A stretch of DNA of 55,260 nucleotides. Source: JAWXBM01 sp034440115 (GTDB taxonomy: Bacteria; Pseudomonadota; Gammaproteobacteria; Xanthomonadales; SZUA-36). The position numbers and the translations under genes are program-made. This document shows positions 8,601-17,162 of this stretch, piece after piece (the stretch's first letter is position 1; every line of letters starts with the position of its first letter). Under the pieces are notes generated by a model that was not told the DNA's origin, searched no databases, and was given only the letters and a program-made list of their open reading frames with translations. The DNA lies in the NCBI GenBank assembly GCA_034440115.1, contig JAWXBM010000127.1, positions 1-55,260 of the forward strand, read 5' to 3'.

Positions 8601-8984
8601 TCAGGCCCCGAGCACCAGTTTTAAAATATGAACCACGCCGGCGATCATGCCCGCTGCCGCCGCGATGCGTATTGCAAACAACAGCAGTAAAGACAGGCCG
8701 TGATGATGGACGTAATCTTCGATAACCACTTGCAGGCCGAGCATGGCGTGGTACAGCATGCACAACAGCACCAGAATCAGCAGCGTGGCATTGATTGGAT
8801 CGGCAATAAAGGCGGCTGCTTGTGGGTAGCCTGCGCCCGTCAGTTGCAGTAACGACCAAATCAGCCAGGGTATCAACAGCAGCAGCGTGACCGCAGTAAT
8901 GCGTTGAGCTCTCCAATGAGGCAGCCCGGATTTGGAGCTGCCAAGTCCTTTGGCCCGCTGCAGGGGGTTGCGCATTTCGCTCAT
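8601..8984 (-). CDS. sdhD: succinate dehydrogenase membrane anchor subunit SdhD
   Basis: 127-residue membrane anchor of complex II with three helices (about 27-48, 57-80 and 92-120). YHAMLGLQVVIEDYVHH supplies a probable haem/quinone-site His and the Asp-Tyr pair typical of SdhD. I chose ATG at 8984 because it overlaps the sdhC stop as ATGA; a longer reading frame upstream to 9089 only covers sdhC coding sequence. Confidence 0.93.
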   Translation of the reverse strand: MSEMRNPLQRAKGLGSSKSGLPHWRAQRITAVTLLLLIPWLIWSLLQLTGAGYPQAAAFIADPINATLLILVLLCMLYHAMLGLQVVIEDYVHHHGLSLLLLFAIRIAAAAGMIAGVVHILKLVLGA

Positions 8985-9361
8985 AGCAGTACTCCTGCCA
9001 GAACCAGGGTGCTGATCAGCGCGGTTGCTAATACCACATAGCCGGCCCGGTAGGCTGCATCGATTTGCAACATGCGACCGGTATCCCAAATCAGATGCCG
9101 TATGCCATTACAGAAGTGAAAGCACAAGCTGAACAACAAGGCCAGCGACAACAGCTTGCCAGGCCAACTGGCCAGCAAGGCGTAAAGCGAATTCAGGTTT
9201 TCTGGCCCGCGACTGACCGCAATAATCCACAACAGCAGCAACGGTGCCCCGACCAGGCCCAGCAATACTCCGGTTGCACGATGGGTTATCGACAACATGG
9301 AAGTTAATTGCGGCCGGTAATAAGGGCCGATCATGAAGGGCGAGAGTGGTCTTTGTTTCAC
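8981..9361 (-). CDS. sdhC: succinate dehydrogenase cytochrome b556 subunit SdhC
   Basis: 126-residue membrane anchor with three helices that binds haem b and quinone with SdhD. The N-terminus RPLSPFM...YRPQLTSMLSITHRATG is the family signature, and FHFCNGIRHLIWD carries the likely haem-ligand His and the invariant GIRHLxWD block. The RPLSP-x-IYRPQLTS form is typical of the alphaproteobacterial/mitochondrial type. It overlaps sdhD by 4 bp and follows the SDHAF4-like gene by 42 bp. Confidence 0.96.
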   Translation of the reverse strand: MKQRPLSPFMIGPYYRPQLTSMLSITHRATGVLLGLVGAPLLLLWIIAVSRGPENLNSLYALLASWPGKLLSLALLFSLCFHFCNGIRHLIWDTGRMLQIDAAYRAGYVVLATALISTLVLAGVLL

Positions 9362-9403
9362 GTTTAAGCTTCCGGGAGTGCTGCTAAGATCGGGACATTA
9401 CGA

Positions 9404-9604
9404 CTAGAAATCAATGCATCGTCCGTTTTTTTCCCAATCGCCATAGCGCGTTGGATCCAGCCCCTTGCGGCCGCCGATTTCTCGTTTTGCCCCAAGTTCA
9501 GACTCGGGCTCAGACTTGGGCTCAGACTCAAGCTTTTTTAACGGCTGTATCTCTGCAACTGGTTTTTCGGCCGGTTTGCTTTGGGATTCATGGGCGGAAT
9601 GCAT
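9404..9604 (-). CDS. DUF1674 / SDHAF4-like succinate dehydrogenase assembly factor
   Basis: 66-residue protein. The N-terminal half is polar and repetitive (Lys/Pro/Glu/Ser-rich, with SEPKSEPESE). The C-terminal half is the DUF1674 signature GGRKGLDPTRYGDWEKNGRC ending in IDF. DUF1674 includes mitochondrial SDHAF4, which shields flavinylated SdhA before it joins SdhB. It is the first gene of this sdh operon, directly upstream of sdhC. Gammaproteobacterial sdh operons usually lack it. The start at 9604 is the first in-frame ATG. Confidence 0.88.
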   Translation of the reverse strand: MHSAHESQSKPAEKPVAEIQPLKKLESEPKSEPESELGAKREIGGRKGLDPTRYGDWEKNGRCIDF

Positions 9605-9714
9605 CGGGGAAGCGTACTGACTCGACTGTGTTTAATCAAGGACAAATAGATCGGGTCTTCGACTGGTTCCTGATACACAGGAGCGGCAATCGGGTAGAAT
9701 CCCTCGTTAGCGCG

Positions 9715-9739
9715 CCATGGATAGAGCGCTGATCCATGG
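9715..9739. promoter_or_regulatory. perfect 8-bp palindrome between divergent sdh operon and ygfZ
   Basis: CCATGGAT, a 9-nt spacer, then ATCCATGG. It lies in the 189-bp divergent gap, about 55 bp upstream of ygfZ and 111 bp upstream of the SDHAF4-like gene, where an operator could sit. There is no T-run on either side, so it is not a terminator. No convincing -35/-10 pair was found in this gap. Confidence 0.35.
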
Positions 9740-9793
9740 CCCCACTGATTTTTGAATTGTTTGCTACTTTGATTTTGATTTTGTGATGGGACC

Positions 9794-10618
9794 ATGACTC
9801 CACTTTCATATCTTTCTGTACTTAAAGTTTCCGGCGCAGATGCCAGCAAGTTCTTACAAGCTCAGGTAACAGCGCACCTGGTTGGGCTGCAGGCCCCTAA
9901 AGCCACCTATTCTGCTTACTGTTCATCAAAGGGCCAGGTAATAGCCACGCTGCTGCTGGCACCTCGTGAAGATCATTGGCTGGTGGTTGTTGAGGCCACT
10001 TTGCTGGAAACCCTGATGGAAAGACTGGAGCGGTTTGTGCTGCGGGATGATGTCCAGTTGCAAGCCATGACCGGGCTTTATCTATTTGCTGTTGATCCAC
10101 ATGATTTTCTGGTCGACAGTGTGGTCCTGCTTGAGCCGCGCACGGTCCCCATTCAATATGCCATATCCGAAATGAAGCCCCCGGCCAGCCCGGAATCTAC
10201 CGCACGTTGGCGGCGTTCCGAATTGTTGTTGGGCATTCCCTGGCTGAATAAATACAGCTCGGAAAAATACATACCGCAAATGCTGGGCCTGGATGCCATA
10301 GGCGCTGTCAGTTTTGCCAAAGGCTGTTACCCGGGTCAGGAAGTGATTGCCCGCGCTCGTCACCTGGGTGAAGTAAAACGGCGCCCGCAGGTGCTGGATA
10401 TTGAAGGCTCAAAGGCGCCTGATATCAATTCACCTTGCTTTATTCGTACCACTGGCGGGCAAGCGGCAGCAACGCTGGTACATTGTGTTTCGACCACGAC
10501 CAATGGTTTTACCGTATTTGCAGTATCAGCCTTGCAAGCTGGAGATGCAGTACGTGGCCTGGAACAGAACGGCCAGTTCTGGACCGCCAAGCGGGCATTT
10601 CAGGAGCTTCACGAATAA
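9794..10618 (+). CDS. ygfZ: YgfZ/GcvT-family folate-binding protein
   Basis: Tetrahydrofolate-dependent protein that supports assembly or repair of some [4Fe-4S] enzymes. 274 residues with a GcvT-like fold; the diagnostic YgfZ motif KGCYPGQEVIAR lies near residues 177-188. It is read divergently from the sdh operon. In E. coli, ygfZ is likewise divergent from sdhE-ygfX, so the neighbourhood is conserved. It faces the methyltransferase gene tail to tail with 44 bp between; that gap holds two copies of AGCGCTGCGC. Confidence 0.92.
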   Translation: MTPLSYLSVLKVSGADASKFLQAQVTAHLVGLQAPKATYSAYCSSKGQVIATLLLAPREDHWLVVVEATLLETLMERLERFVLRDDVQLQAMTGLYLFAVDPHDFLVDSVVLLEPRTVPIQYAISEMKPPASPESTARWRRSELLLGIPWLNKYSSEKYIPQMLGLDAIGAVSFAKGCYPGQEVIARARHLGEVKRRPQVLDIEGSKAPDINSPCFIRTTGGQAAATLVHCVSTTTNGFTVFAVSALQAGDAVRGLEQNGQFWTAKRAFQELHE

Positions 10619-10662
10619 TTCAAATTCTTTGAGGGCAAAGACTAAGCGCTGCGCGAACCGGC

Positions 10663-11478
10663 TCAGCGCTGCGCAACGATGTAGCAGACCCAGCCGGCGT
10701 CGGCATCGCCTCGCAACTGAGGTGTGTATATGCCATCGCCTTCTTCACCGCTTTCGTTGGTGCCTTCCCAGTAAATATCCACCTGGCTGAAACCCGCGTC
10801 TGCAAGGATTTCCTTGATCTCAGGCAAGGTCCACAAGCGCCAGTGGTAACTGAAGGCCTGATCCATGCGTGAACCATCCGGAAATTCAAAATGGATATGG
10901 CAGGTCATGTGTGAATCGATGGGGTTGAAGCTGTTCTGGTCCCAGATGTAGGTAAAACCATCTACCTCACGCGGCTCTTCCAACTCCCTTGGTGCATCGT
11001 AGCCGCCGTAGGCGTCGAGAAAAAATATGCCATCGTCAGCCAGTGATTCGTGCACTCGGTAAAAGTATTCCAACAATTCTGTGCGCGTGCGGAACAGCCA
11101 GTAGCTGAAGTTCATGGCCAGGGCGATATCGACCAGCCCGGTATCCACTTCAAGCACGTCGGCTTGAATCAACTCCAGTCTTTGCTGGTCTTCCAGGCTC
11201 AACAAATTGGCGTTGTGGTCGCGACCCCAATCCAACACGCTGCCGTCAATATCCACCGCAACTGCATAGTGGCTGGCATCCAGTCGCACCCATTCACAGG
11301 CAGCTATGGCAGTACCACAAAAATCCTCCCGCAGGACTTCAGCCGGGCGAGCACGTAACTCGTTCCAGGTGTCCAGCACAAAGCCGATTTCGGTTGCGGC
11401 GTCCTGTACCGACTGTTGATACAGCACGTGCCGGTCGGCACTCTCGGCCATAGTTTTCTTGCTGCGCAATAAGCCCAT
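10663..11478 (-). CDS. class I SAM-dependent methyltransferase
   Basis: 271 residues. The SAM-binding fold is visible: REDFCGTAIAACEW (motif I region, with Gly-Thr in the loop), VAVDIDGSVLDWG (acidic end of strand 2), LIQADVLEV (motif II) and LADDGIFFLDAYGG (motif III). A C-terminal part rich in aromatic and acidic residues (SYHWRLWTLPEIKEIL) suggests a small-molecule substrate, which cannot be named. It starts 25 bp downstream of the ispG stop and reads the same way. An internal ATG at codon 10 (MAESADRH) is an alternative start. Confidence 0.8.
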   Translation of the reverse strand: MGLLRSKKTMAESADRHVLYQQSVQDAATEIGFVLDTWNELRARPAEVLREDFCGTAIAACEWVRLDASHYAVAVDIDGSVLDWGRDHNANLLSLEDQQRLELIQADVLEVDTGLVDIALAMNFSYWLFRTRTELLEYFYRVHESLADDGIFFLDAYGGYDAPRELEEPREVDGFTYIWDQNSFNPIDSHMTCHIHFEFPDGSRMDQAFSYHWRLWTLPEIKEILADAGFSQVDIYWEGTNESGEEGDGIYTPQLRGDADAGWVCYIVAQR

Positions 11479-11503
11479 GAATGGTAGTTCCAGGTGTTTT
11501 TAA

Positions 11504-12739
11504 TCAGGATTCGGAAATGAAACGCGGGTAATTCTGCTCTACGTATTGCTCAATAATCTGCAAAAAATCACTGCTCAACCCTTCGCCACGCAGGGTGAGT
11601 TGTTTATGACCATCAATAAACACGGGTGCAGCCGGCGCCTCGCCAGTACCAGGCAGACTGATGCCAATATTGGCATGACGACTTTCACCAGGCCCGTTGA
11701 CCACACAACCCATCACCGCCAGCGACAGGTTCTCCACGCCTTGATACTGGGTGCGCCATTCCGGCATGCGCTCACGCACAAAAACCTGCACGTCGCGGGT
11801 CAGGGCCTGGAAGAAGGTGCTGGTGGTGCGGCCGCAGCCGGGACATGCAGTGACCATGGGCGCAAAAGCGCGCAGGCCCATGCTTTGCAGTAACTCTTGC
11901 GCAACAATGACTTCATCGGTGCGCGACTGCTCGGGCTCCGGCGTTAACGAAATACGAATGGTATCGCCGATGCCCTCTTGCAACAGCACGGCCAAAGCGG
12001 CACTGGAGCTAACGATGCCTTTGCTGCCCATGCCGGCTTCTGTGAGCCCGAGGTGTAAAGCGTAATCGCACCGGCCCGCCAGTGACCGATAGACAGCGAT
12101 CAGGTCCTGCACATTGCTGACTTTGCAGGACAGGATGATGTGGTCGTGCGGCAGACCCAGTTCTTCGGCCTGCGCAGAGCTTTCCAGAGCCGAACGAATC
12201 AATGCTTCACGCATCACGGCCTGAGCATCCTGTGGCTCGGTTCTGGCTGCATTTTCATCCATCAGGCGGGCCAATAAGGCTTGGTCCAAACTGCCCCAAT
12301 TAACGCCAATTCTGACTGGCTTTCGGTGCTTTATGGCCAGTTCAATAATGGTGGCAAACTGGTCATCGCGTTTGCGGCCGAACCCCACGTTACCGGGATT
12401 GATACGGTATTTCGCCAACAGTTCGGCACATTCTGGAACTGCGGTAAGCAAATGATGGCCGTTGTAATGAAAGTCACCGACTATGGGCACATCACAGGAC
12501 ATCATTTCCAACCGGCGGACGATTTCAGGCACGGCCTGTGCAGCCTCCAGAGTGTTTACGGTAATGCGCACCACCTCGGAGCCCGCTCTGGCCAGCTCTG
12601 CGATTTGCAATGCGGTTGACTTAACATCAGCCGTATCGGTATTGGTCATGGACTGCACCACTATCGGGTGCTCGCTGCCGATCAGCACTTTGCCAATTCG
12701 AACGGTGGGCGTGGGTCTGCGCCGTGCTGCCTGATTCAT
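11504..12739 (-). CDS. ispG: 4-hydroxy-3-methylbut-2-enyl diphosphate synthase (flavodoxin-type)
   Basis: [4Fe-4S] enzyme of the MEP isoprenoid pathway, converting MEcPP to HMBPP. 411 residues. The N-terminal TIM-barrel begins with PTVRIGKVLIGSEHPIVVQS; the C-terminal cluster domain has CPGCGRTTSTFF (two ligand Cys) and GCVVNGPGESRHANIG, giving the third Cys and the ligand Glu. Length and motifs match the two-domain bacterial form. It lies 25 bp downstream of pgsA. Confidence 0.97.
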   Translation of the reverse strand: MNQAARRRPTPTVRIGKVLIGSEHPIVVQSMTNTDTADVKSTALQIAELARAGSEVVRITVNTLEAAQAVPEIVRRLEMMSCDVPIVGDFHYNGHHLLTAVPECAELLAKYRINPGNVGFGRKRDDQFATIIELAIKHRKPVRIGVNWGSLDQALLARLMDENAARTEPQDAQAVMREALIRSALESSAQAEELGLPHDHIILSCKVSNVQDLIAVYRSLAGRCDYALHLGLTEAGMGSKGIVSSSAALAVLLQEGIGDTIRISLTPEPEQSRTDEVIVAQELLQSMGLRAFAPMVTACPGCGRTTSTFFQALTRDVQVFVRERMPEWRTQYQGVENLSLAVMGCVVNGPGESRHANIGISLPGTGEAPAAPVFIDGHKQLTLRGEGLSSDFLQIIEQYVEQNYPRFISES

Positions 12740-12764
12740 GAAGCCTGTCTCATACCGTCATGGT

Positions 12765-13412
12765 TCATGCGGGTCGGTCCTGACGGAATTTCGCGGCCGA
12801 TTCTTCCGCAGCAGCCTGCAAGCCAGATTCGGTCATGGGCTGATGGTGTTTTTCATTACTCATCGCTGGCCAGGCAGATTGCAGGTAAGTCCACATTGAC
12901 CACAGCGTCAAGGCCGCGGCGGTGTAGAGCAGCAATTCGCCGATAAAAGCGACCGGCAGAAACCAGATATTGTCGTGATAAAGCAGGAAACCAATAGCGG
13001 TCATCTGAAAACCGGTTTTGAGTTTGCCCGGCCAGGAAACCTTGATCAGGTTTCTTTCGCCAATTTCAGACATCCACTCGCGTAGTGCGGAAATGGTGAT
13101 TTCACGTCCGACGATAATGGCCGACGCTATGGCGAATATCGCCTCAAAATGCTCCTGCCGCTGCACCAGTAAAATCAGCGCCGTGGCCACCATGATCTTA
13201 TCGGCCACCGGATCCAGAAACTCACCAAAACGCGACATCTGGCCTTGCTTGCGGGCGATATAACCATCAGCCCAATCGGTAATGGCAGCCGCCACAAAAA
13301 CCACCGCGCAGGCGATGTTGGACCAATCAGAAGGAACATAGAACAAAATGATCAGGACCGGCACCAGGGCGATACGTACAAGTGTCAGCATGGTGGGTAA
13401 GGTCAAGGTCAT
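12765..13412 (-). CDS. pgsA: CDP-diacylglycerol--glycerol-3-phosphate 3-phosphatidyltransferase
   Basis: Membrane enzyme that makes phosphatidylglycerophosphate. 215 residues with five or six membrane segments and the intact CDP-alcohol phosphatidyltransferase motif DWADGYIAR...GEFLDPVADK (about residues 45-71), which supplies the metal-binding aspartates. The C-terminus has a polar extension of about 30 residues beyond the usual end. It follows uvrC by 97 bp, the common uvrC-pgsA order of gammaproteobacteria. Confidence 0.96.
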   Translation of the reverse strand: MTLTLPTMLTLVRIALVPVLIILFYVPSDWSNIACAVVFVAAAITDWADGYIARKQGQMSRFGEFLDPVADKIMVATALILLVQRQEHFEAIFAIASAIIVGREITISALREWMSEIGERNLIKVSWPGKLKTGFQMTAIGFLLYHDNIWFLPVAFIGELLLYTAAALTLWSMWTYLQSAWPAMSNEKHHQPMTESGLQAAAEESAAKFRQDRPA

Positions 13413-13509
13413 GGCTGGTCCAATTGGCGCTGTAGAATGCGGGCATTATCGCAGACTGCAGGAGCTAAATCACAGCGCCACGTGAAGTGACGAATAAATT
13501 GTCAGATGC

Positions 13510-15336
13510 TCAGTGCAAGGCGCGGTAAATTTGTTCTGCCAGTTGCTGGTTGATGCCCGGAACACTGGATAGCTCTTCAATACCGGCGCGCTTGACACCC
13601 TGCAGTCCACCAAAATGGTTGAGTAAGCCCTTGCGACGCTTGGGCCCCACGCCAGGGATGTTTTCCAGCCCCGAGCGCGAAACGGATTTGTTTCTTTGGC
13701 CGCGATGCCCGGTAATGGCGAACCGATGGGCTTCATCCCTCACCTGTTGCACCAGATGTGAGGCGGAAGAACCCGGCCCGGGAAACAGCGAACTCAGCGG
13801 CTCTGGCCTGACCCATTCTTCGTACCCAGCCCGTCTTGCCGCACCTTTGGCTATGCCCACGATGGGCAAGCCGCTGATACCCAATCCAGCCATCACTTCA
13901 ATCGCCTGTTTCAACTGACCCTTACCACCGTCGATCAACAACAGATCCGGCAACTCGCCCTCCTCCTTTTGAACCGCTTCATAGCGACGTTGCAAAACCT
14001 GGCGCATGGCGGCGTAGTCATCACCCGGGGTTATGTCTTTGAGAATGTAACGGCGGTATCTTGACTTGTCTGCACCATTTGCACCAAAGGTCACACAGGA
14101 GCCCACGGTCTGATTGCCTGCGATATGAGAAATATCAAAACATTCTATGCGCGTGGGCAAATCATCCAGGCCCAATAATTGCTGCAGTTCTTCCAATTGC
14201 CGCTGGTAGTTGGCTTCGCTGGCCAGTCGCAAACCCAAAGACTGCTTGGCATTCTGTTGTGCCAGCAACAGGATCTGACGCCGGTCTCCGCGCGGATTGG
14301 CTTGCATTCTCACTTTGCGGCCAGCCAGTTCTGTAAATGCCTGTTGCAACAGTTGCTGGTTTTCCACTGCGTTCGAAATAACCAGTAAAGGTGGTGGCAA
14401 CCGTTGCTGGTAAAACTGCCCCAGAAAGGCATCCAGCACTTCAGCAGCTTCACGCTGTTCTGTGTGGCTGGGGAAGTAACTGCGCTGACCCAGATTGCGA
14501 CCGGCGCGGAATGAAACCACCTGCACGCAACTCTTGGCCTGTTCCTGGGCAACGGCAATAAAGTCGATATCGCCGGTGGCTCCCGATACATATTGCTGAG
14601 CCTGGATTTCCTTCAGCGTGCGGATCTGATCGCGAATAGCAGCCGCTTGCTCGTAGTCCTGCCGCGTCGAAGCTTTTTCCATGCGCTGAATCAGCTTATC
14701 AATGATGTTCTGATCCTTGCCTTGCAGAAACAAGCTGGCATCACTGACCTGTGTAGCGTAATCCTTCGCACTTACCAGGCCAACACAAGGCGCTGTGCAG
14801 CGATGGATCTGGTATTGCAAACAGGGTCGGCTACGATGGGCGAAATAACTGTCCTCGCAATTCCGCAAGCGGAATATCTTCTGGATCATACTGATACTTT
14901 CGCGGGTTGAGCTGGCCGAAGGATAAGGCCCAAAGTAGCGCGTGGCTGAATCCTTCGCGCCCCGATAAAACGCGATTCGCGGAAATTCATGACCGGTAGT
15001 TATGGCAATCCAGGGATAGGATTTGTCATCACGCAGCAAAATGTTGTAGCGGGGTTTGTGTGCCTTGATCCACTCGTTTTCCAGCAACAGCGCTTCACTT
15101 TCACTGCGCGTGAGGCTGACTTCCACCGACTGGATACGCGCCACCATGCGCATGATGCGATCGATTTTGGGCCGTGCATCGAAATAACTGCTGACTCGTT
15201 TCCGTAAGTCCGCGGCCTTGCCTACATACAACACCTGCCCTGCCTCATCGCGCATCAGGTAGACACCCGGGCGCGTCGGTAAACGCCGGGCATAGGATTT
15301 GCCATTGAACTCGGTTTTGACTTTTTTATCCTTCAT
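13510..15336 (-). CDS. uvrC: excinuclease ABC subunit C
   Basis: Nucleotide excision repair nuclease that makes both incisions around a lesion after UvrAB. 608 residues: N-terminal GIY-YIG domain (PGVYLMRDEAGQVLYVGKA, about 19-37), a cysteine cluster (CEDSYF...CLQYQIHRCTAPC, about 146-170), the UvrB-interacting UVR helix pair (about 204-239), the RNase H-like C-terminal nuclease (FDISHIAGNQTVGS, LLIDGGKGQL) and terminal helix-hairpin-helices (NIPGVGPKRRKGLL). Unlike many gammaproteobacteria, no uvrY/gacA precedes it; a GacA-like gene lies about 14 kb away. Confidence 0.98.
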   Translation of the reverse strand: MKDKKVKTEFNGKSYARRLPTRPGVYLMRDEAGQVLYVGKAADLRKRVSSYFDARPKIDRIMRMVARIQSVEVSLTRSESEALLLENEWIKAHKPRYNILLRDDKSYPWIAITTGHEFPRIAFYRGAKDSATRYFGPYPSASSTRESISMIQKIFRLRNCEDSYFAHRSRPCLQYQIHRCTAPCVGLVSAKDYATQVSDASLFLQGKDQNIIDKLIQRMEKASTRQDYEQAAAIRDQIRTLKEIQAQQYVSGATGDIDFIAVAQEQAKSCVQVVSFRAGRNLGQRSYFPSHTEQREAAEVLDAFLGQFYQQRLPPPLLVISNAVENQQLLQQAFTELAGRKVRMQANPRGDRRQILLLAQQNAKQSLGLRLASEANYQRQLEELQQLLGLDDLPTRIECFDISHIAGNQTVGSCVTFGANGADKSRYRRYILKDITPGDDYAAMRQVLQRRYEAVQKEEGELPDLLLIDGGKGQLKQAIEVMAGLGISGLPIVGIAKGAARRAGYEEWVRPEPLSSLFPGPGSSASHLVQQVRDEAHRFAITGHRGQRNKSVSRSGLENIPGVGPKRRKGLLNHFGGLQGVKRAGIEELSSVPGINQQLAEQIYRALH

Positions 15337-15366
15337 AAAATCAATAAATACAGTCAGATAAATAAC

Positions 15367-16146
15367 TTAATTAATTTTGTTTATCATGACACCTTCCACC
15401 CTTTGCAAGTCTTCTGGCGTATCGACGCCCGGCGGAATATAGGTGCAGGCTTCGGCCATGGCGATGCGACCACCGCTCTCCAGCATGCGCAATTGTTCCA
15501 GTTTTTCCGCTTGTTCCAGCGCTGTGGGACTCAATTGGGAAAATCGTTTCAAAGCACCGACGCGGTAGGCGTACAGCCCCACATGCCGGTTCCAGCGCAT
15601 GCCTTGAGACAGTGCAACGTCCAGGCTGGACCAATCCCGCGGATAGGGTAACACCGAGCGACTGAAATACAGCGCATTTCCGGCCTGCGCCAGCACCACT
15701 TTCACCACGTTGGGGTCCTGTACTTCTGCTGCGCTGCTGATGGGCCAATAAAGACTGGCCATAGCGGCGCTGGGGTCGGTTTCCAACAAGCAGGCAACCT
15801 GATCGAGGCAGGCGGCGGGCATCAAGGGTTCATCTCCTTGCAAATTGACCACAATGGTCTGGTCAGGCCACTGCAGTGCCGTTACCACTTCGGCAATGCG
15901 GTCACTGCCGCTTTGGTGCGCAGCCGAGGTCATCATCACTTTCGCAGCGAAACTTCGAGCGTGCTGGGCAATGGCTTCATCATCGGTGGCGATGACAACG
16001 TGTTTGGCTGAACTGGCCATGGCGCGCTGATAAACATGTTGCAGCAAGCTGAGCCCGGCCAATTTTGCCAGCGGTTTACCCGGCAAACGCTGTGCGGCCA
16101 TACGCGCCGGGATAACAATGTAATAGTCTGGTACTGCTGCGTTCAC
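15367..16146 (-). CDS. kdsB: 3-deoxy-manno-octulosonate cytidylyltransferase
   Basis: Makes CMP-Kdo for the lipopolysaccharide inner core. 259 residues. The nucleotide-binding start VIPARMAAQRLPGKPL and the segments VVIATDDE, SGSDRIAEV and NLQGDEPLMP are characteristic of KdsB. Its ATG overlaps the lpxK stop by 4 bp, so it is coupled to the next lipid A step. It ends 30 bp before uvrC. Confidence 0.97.
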   Translation of the reverse strand: MNAAVPDYYIVIPARMAAQRLPGKPLAKLAGLSLLQHVYQRAMASSAKHVVIATDDEAIAQHARSFAAKVMMTSAAHQSGSDRIAEVVTALQWPDQTIVVNLQGDEPLMPAACLDQVACLLETDPSAAMASLYWPISSAAEVQDPNVVKVVLAQAGNALYFSRSVLPYPRDWSSLDVALSQGMRWNRHVGLYAYRVGALKRFSQLSPTALEQAEKLEQLRMLESGGRIAMAEACTYIPPGVDTPEDLQRVEGVMINKIN

Positions 16147-17159
16147 CCGCCCTGCCTCCCGCTTTTGACCGCCTTCATCATGCCTTTAACCACCGCCAAC
16201 TCAAAATCTCCCGGCAAATGCGCATCTACCGCCAGATACCAGGCATTGCGCAGCGCCAGGCCACGGCATTTCACGGCATCCTTCTCCGTCATAATGATCG
16301 GGTAATCCGGATTCAGTGCAGCAAAGTCTTCCTGGCCATAGGCATGGTGATCAGGCCAACTGTGTCGTTTCAAAATCAATCCAGCCTGTTCCAGGCTACG
16401 AAAGAATCGCTCAGGATTAGCAATGCCGGCCACGGCATTGGCACGACAGCCGCTGAACTGCGAGAGGCGCCAGGACAGGTTTTGATCCAGAGAATGCAAC
16501 AGTCCGGGCACCAGTTGCATGGTTACGGCGTGTGGCAAGGTTGACGATGGCTCCAACGCGCCATTCACCACCACATGATCCACTTGCTGCAGCCTTTGCA
16601 TTGGCTCGCGCAATGGTCCGGCCGGCAGTTGCAAGCCGTTACCGAATTCGCGGCTGCCATCCAGCACACAAATTTCCATACTGCGCGGTAAGCGGTGATG
16701 TTGCAGTCCGTCGTCGGCAATGACCACGTCCACGCCTTCATCAAACAGGGCTTTGGCGGCCGCGCAGCGGTCGTTGGCGACAATAACCGCAACTGCCGCA
16801 CGCTGCGCGATCAGCAAAGGTTCATCGCCTACCAGCGCAGGGTCAGAATTTGCTCGAACCCGTTGCAGGCCATGGCTGCTGCGGCCATAGCCGCGACTGG
16901 CCACACCCACTGTCATTCCGGCACCCTGCAACACCCGGCACAAGCGAATCACCAAGGGTGTTTTGCCACTGCCACCCACGGTCAAATTACCCACTACCAG
17001 TATCGGCTTACCTGCAAGTTCGCTGGCTGTTCTTTGTTTTAATGCCCGATCGGTCAGAAAGCCGACTCGATACAATGGCACCAGGGAGCGCAGCCACAAG
17101 GGCGCTTGCTGCTGGCCATACCAGACCTGGTTCAGCCAGCGCTCAAGTTTGATCCGCAT
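16143..17159 (-). CDS. lpxK: tetraacyldisaccharide 4'-kinase
   Basis: Inner-membrane kinase that adds the 4' phosphate to the lipid A disaccharide. 338 residues with an N-terminal membrane-associated helix (LRSLVPLYRVGFLTDRAL), the P-loop VGNLTVGGSGKTPLV (about 56-70), SRGYGR and VIADDGLQHHRL. All are standard LpxK landmarks. It lies 3 bp after msbA and overlaps kdsB, so lipid A flipping, phosphorylation and Kdo activation are encoded together. Confidence 0.97.
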   Translation of the reverse strand: MRIKLERWLNQVWYGQQQAPLWLRSLVPLYRVGFLTDRALKQRTASELAGKPILVVGNLTVGGSGKTPLVIRLCRVLQGAGMTVGVASRGYGRSSHGLQRVRANSDPALVGDEPLLIAQRAAVAVIVANDRCAAAKALFDEGVDVVIADDGLQHHRLPRSMEICVLDGSREFGNGLQLPAGPLREPMQRLQQVDHVVVNGALEPSSTLPHAVTMQLVPGLLHSLDQNLSWRLSQFSGCRANAVAGIANPERFFRSLEQAGLILKRHSWPDHHAYGQEDFAALNPDYPIIMTEKDAVKCRGLALRNAWYLAVDAHLPGDFELAVVKGMMKAVKSGRQGG

Positions 17160-17162
17160 GGG

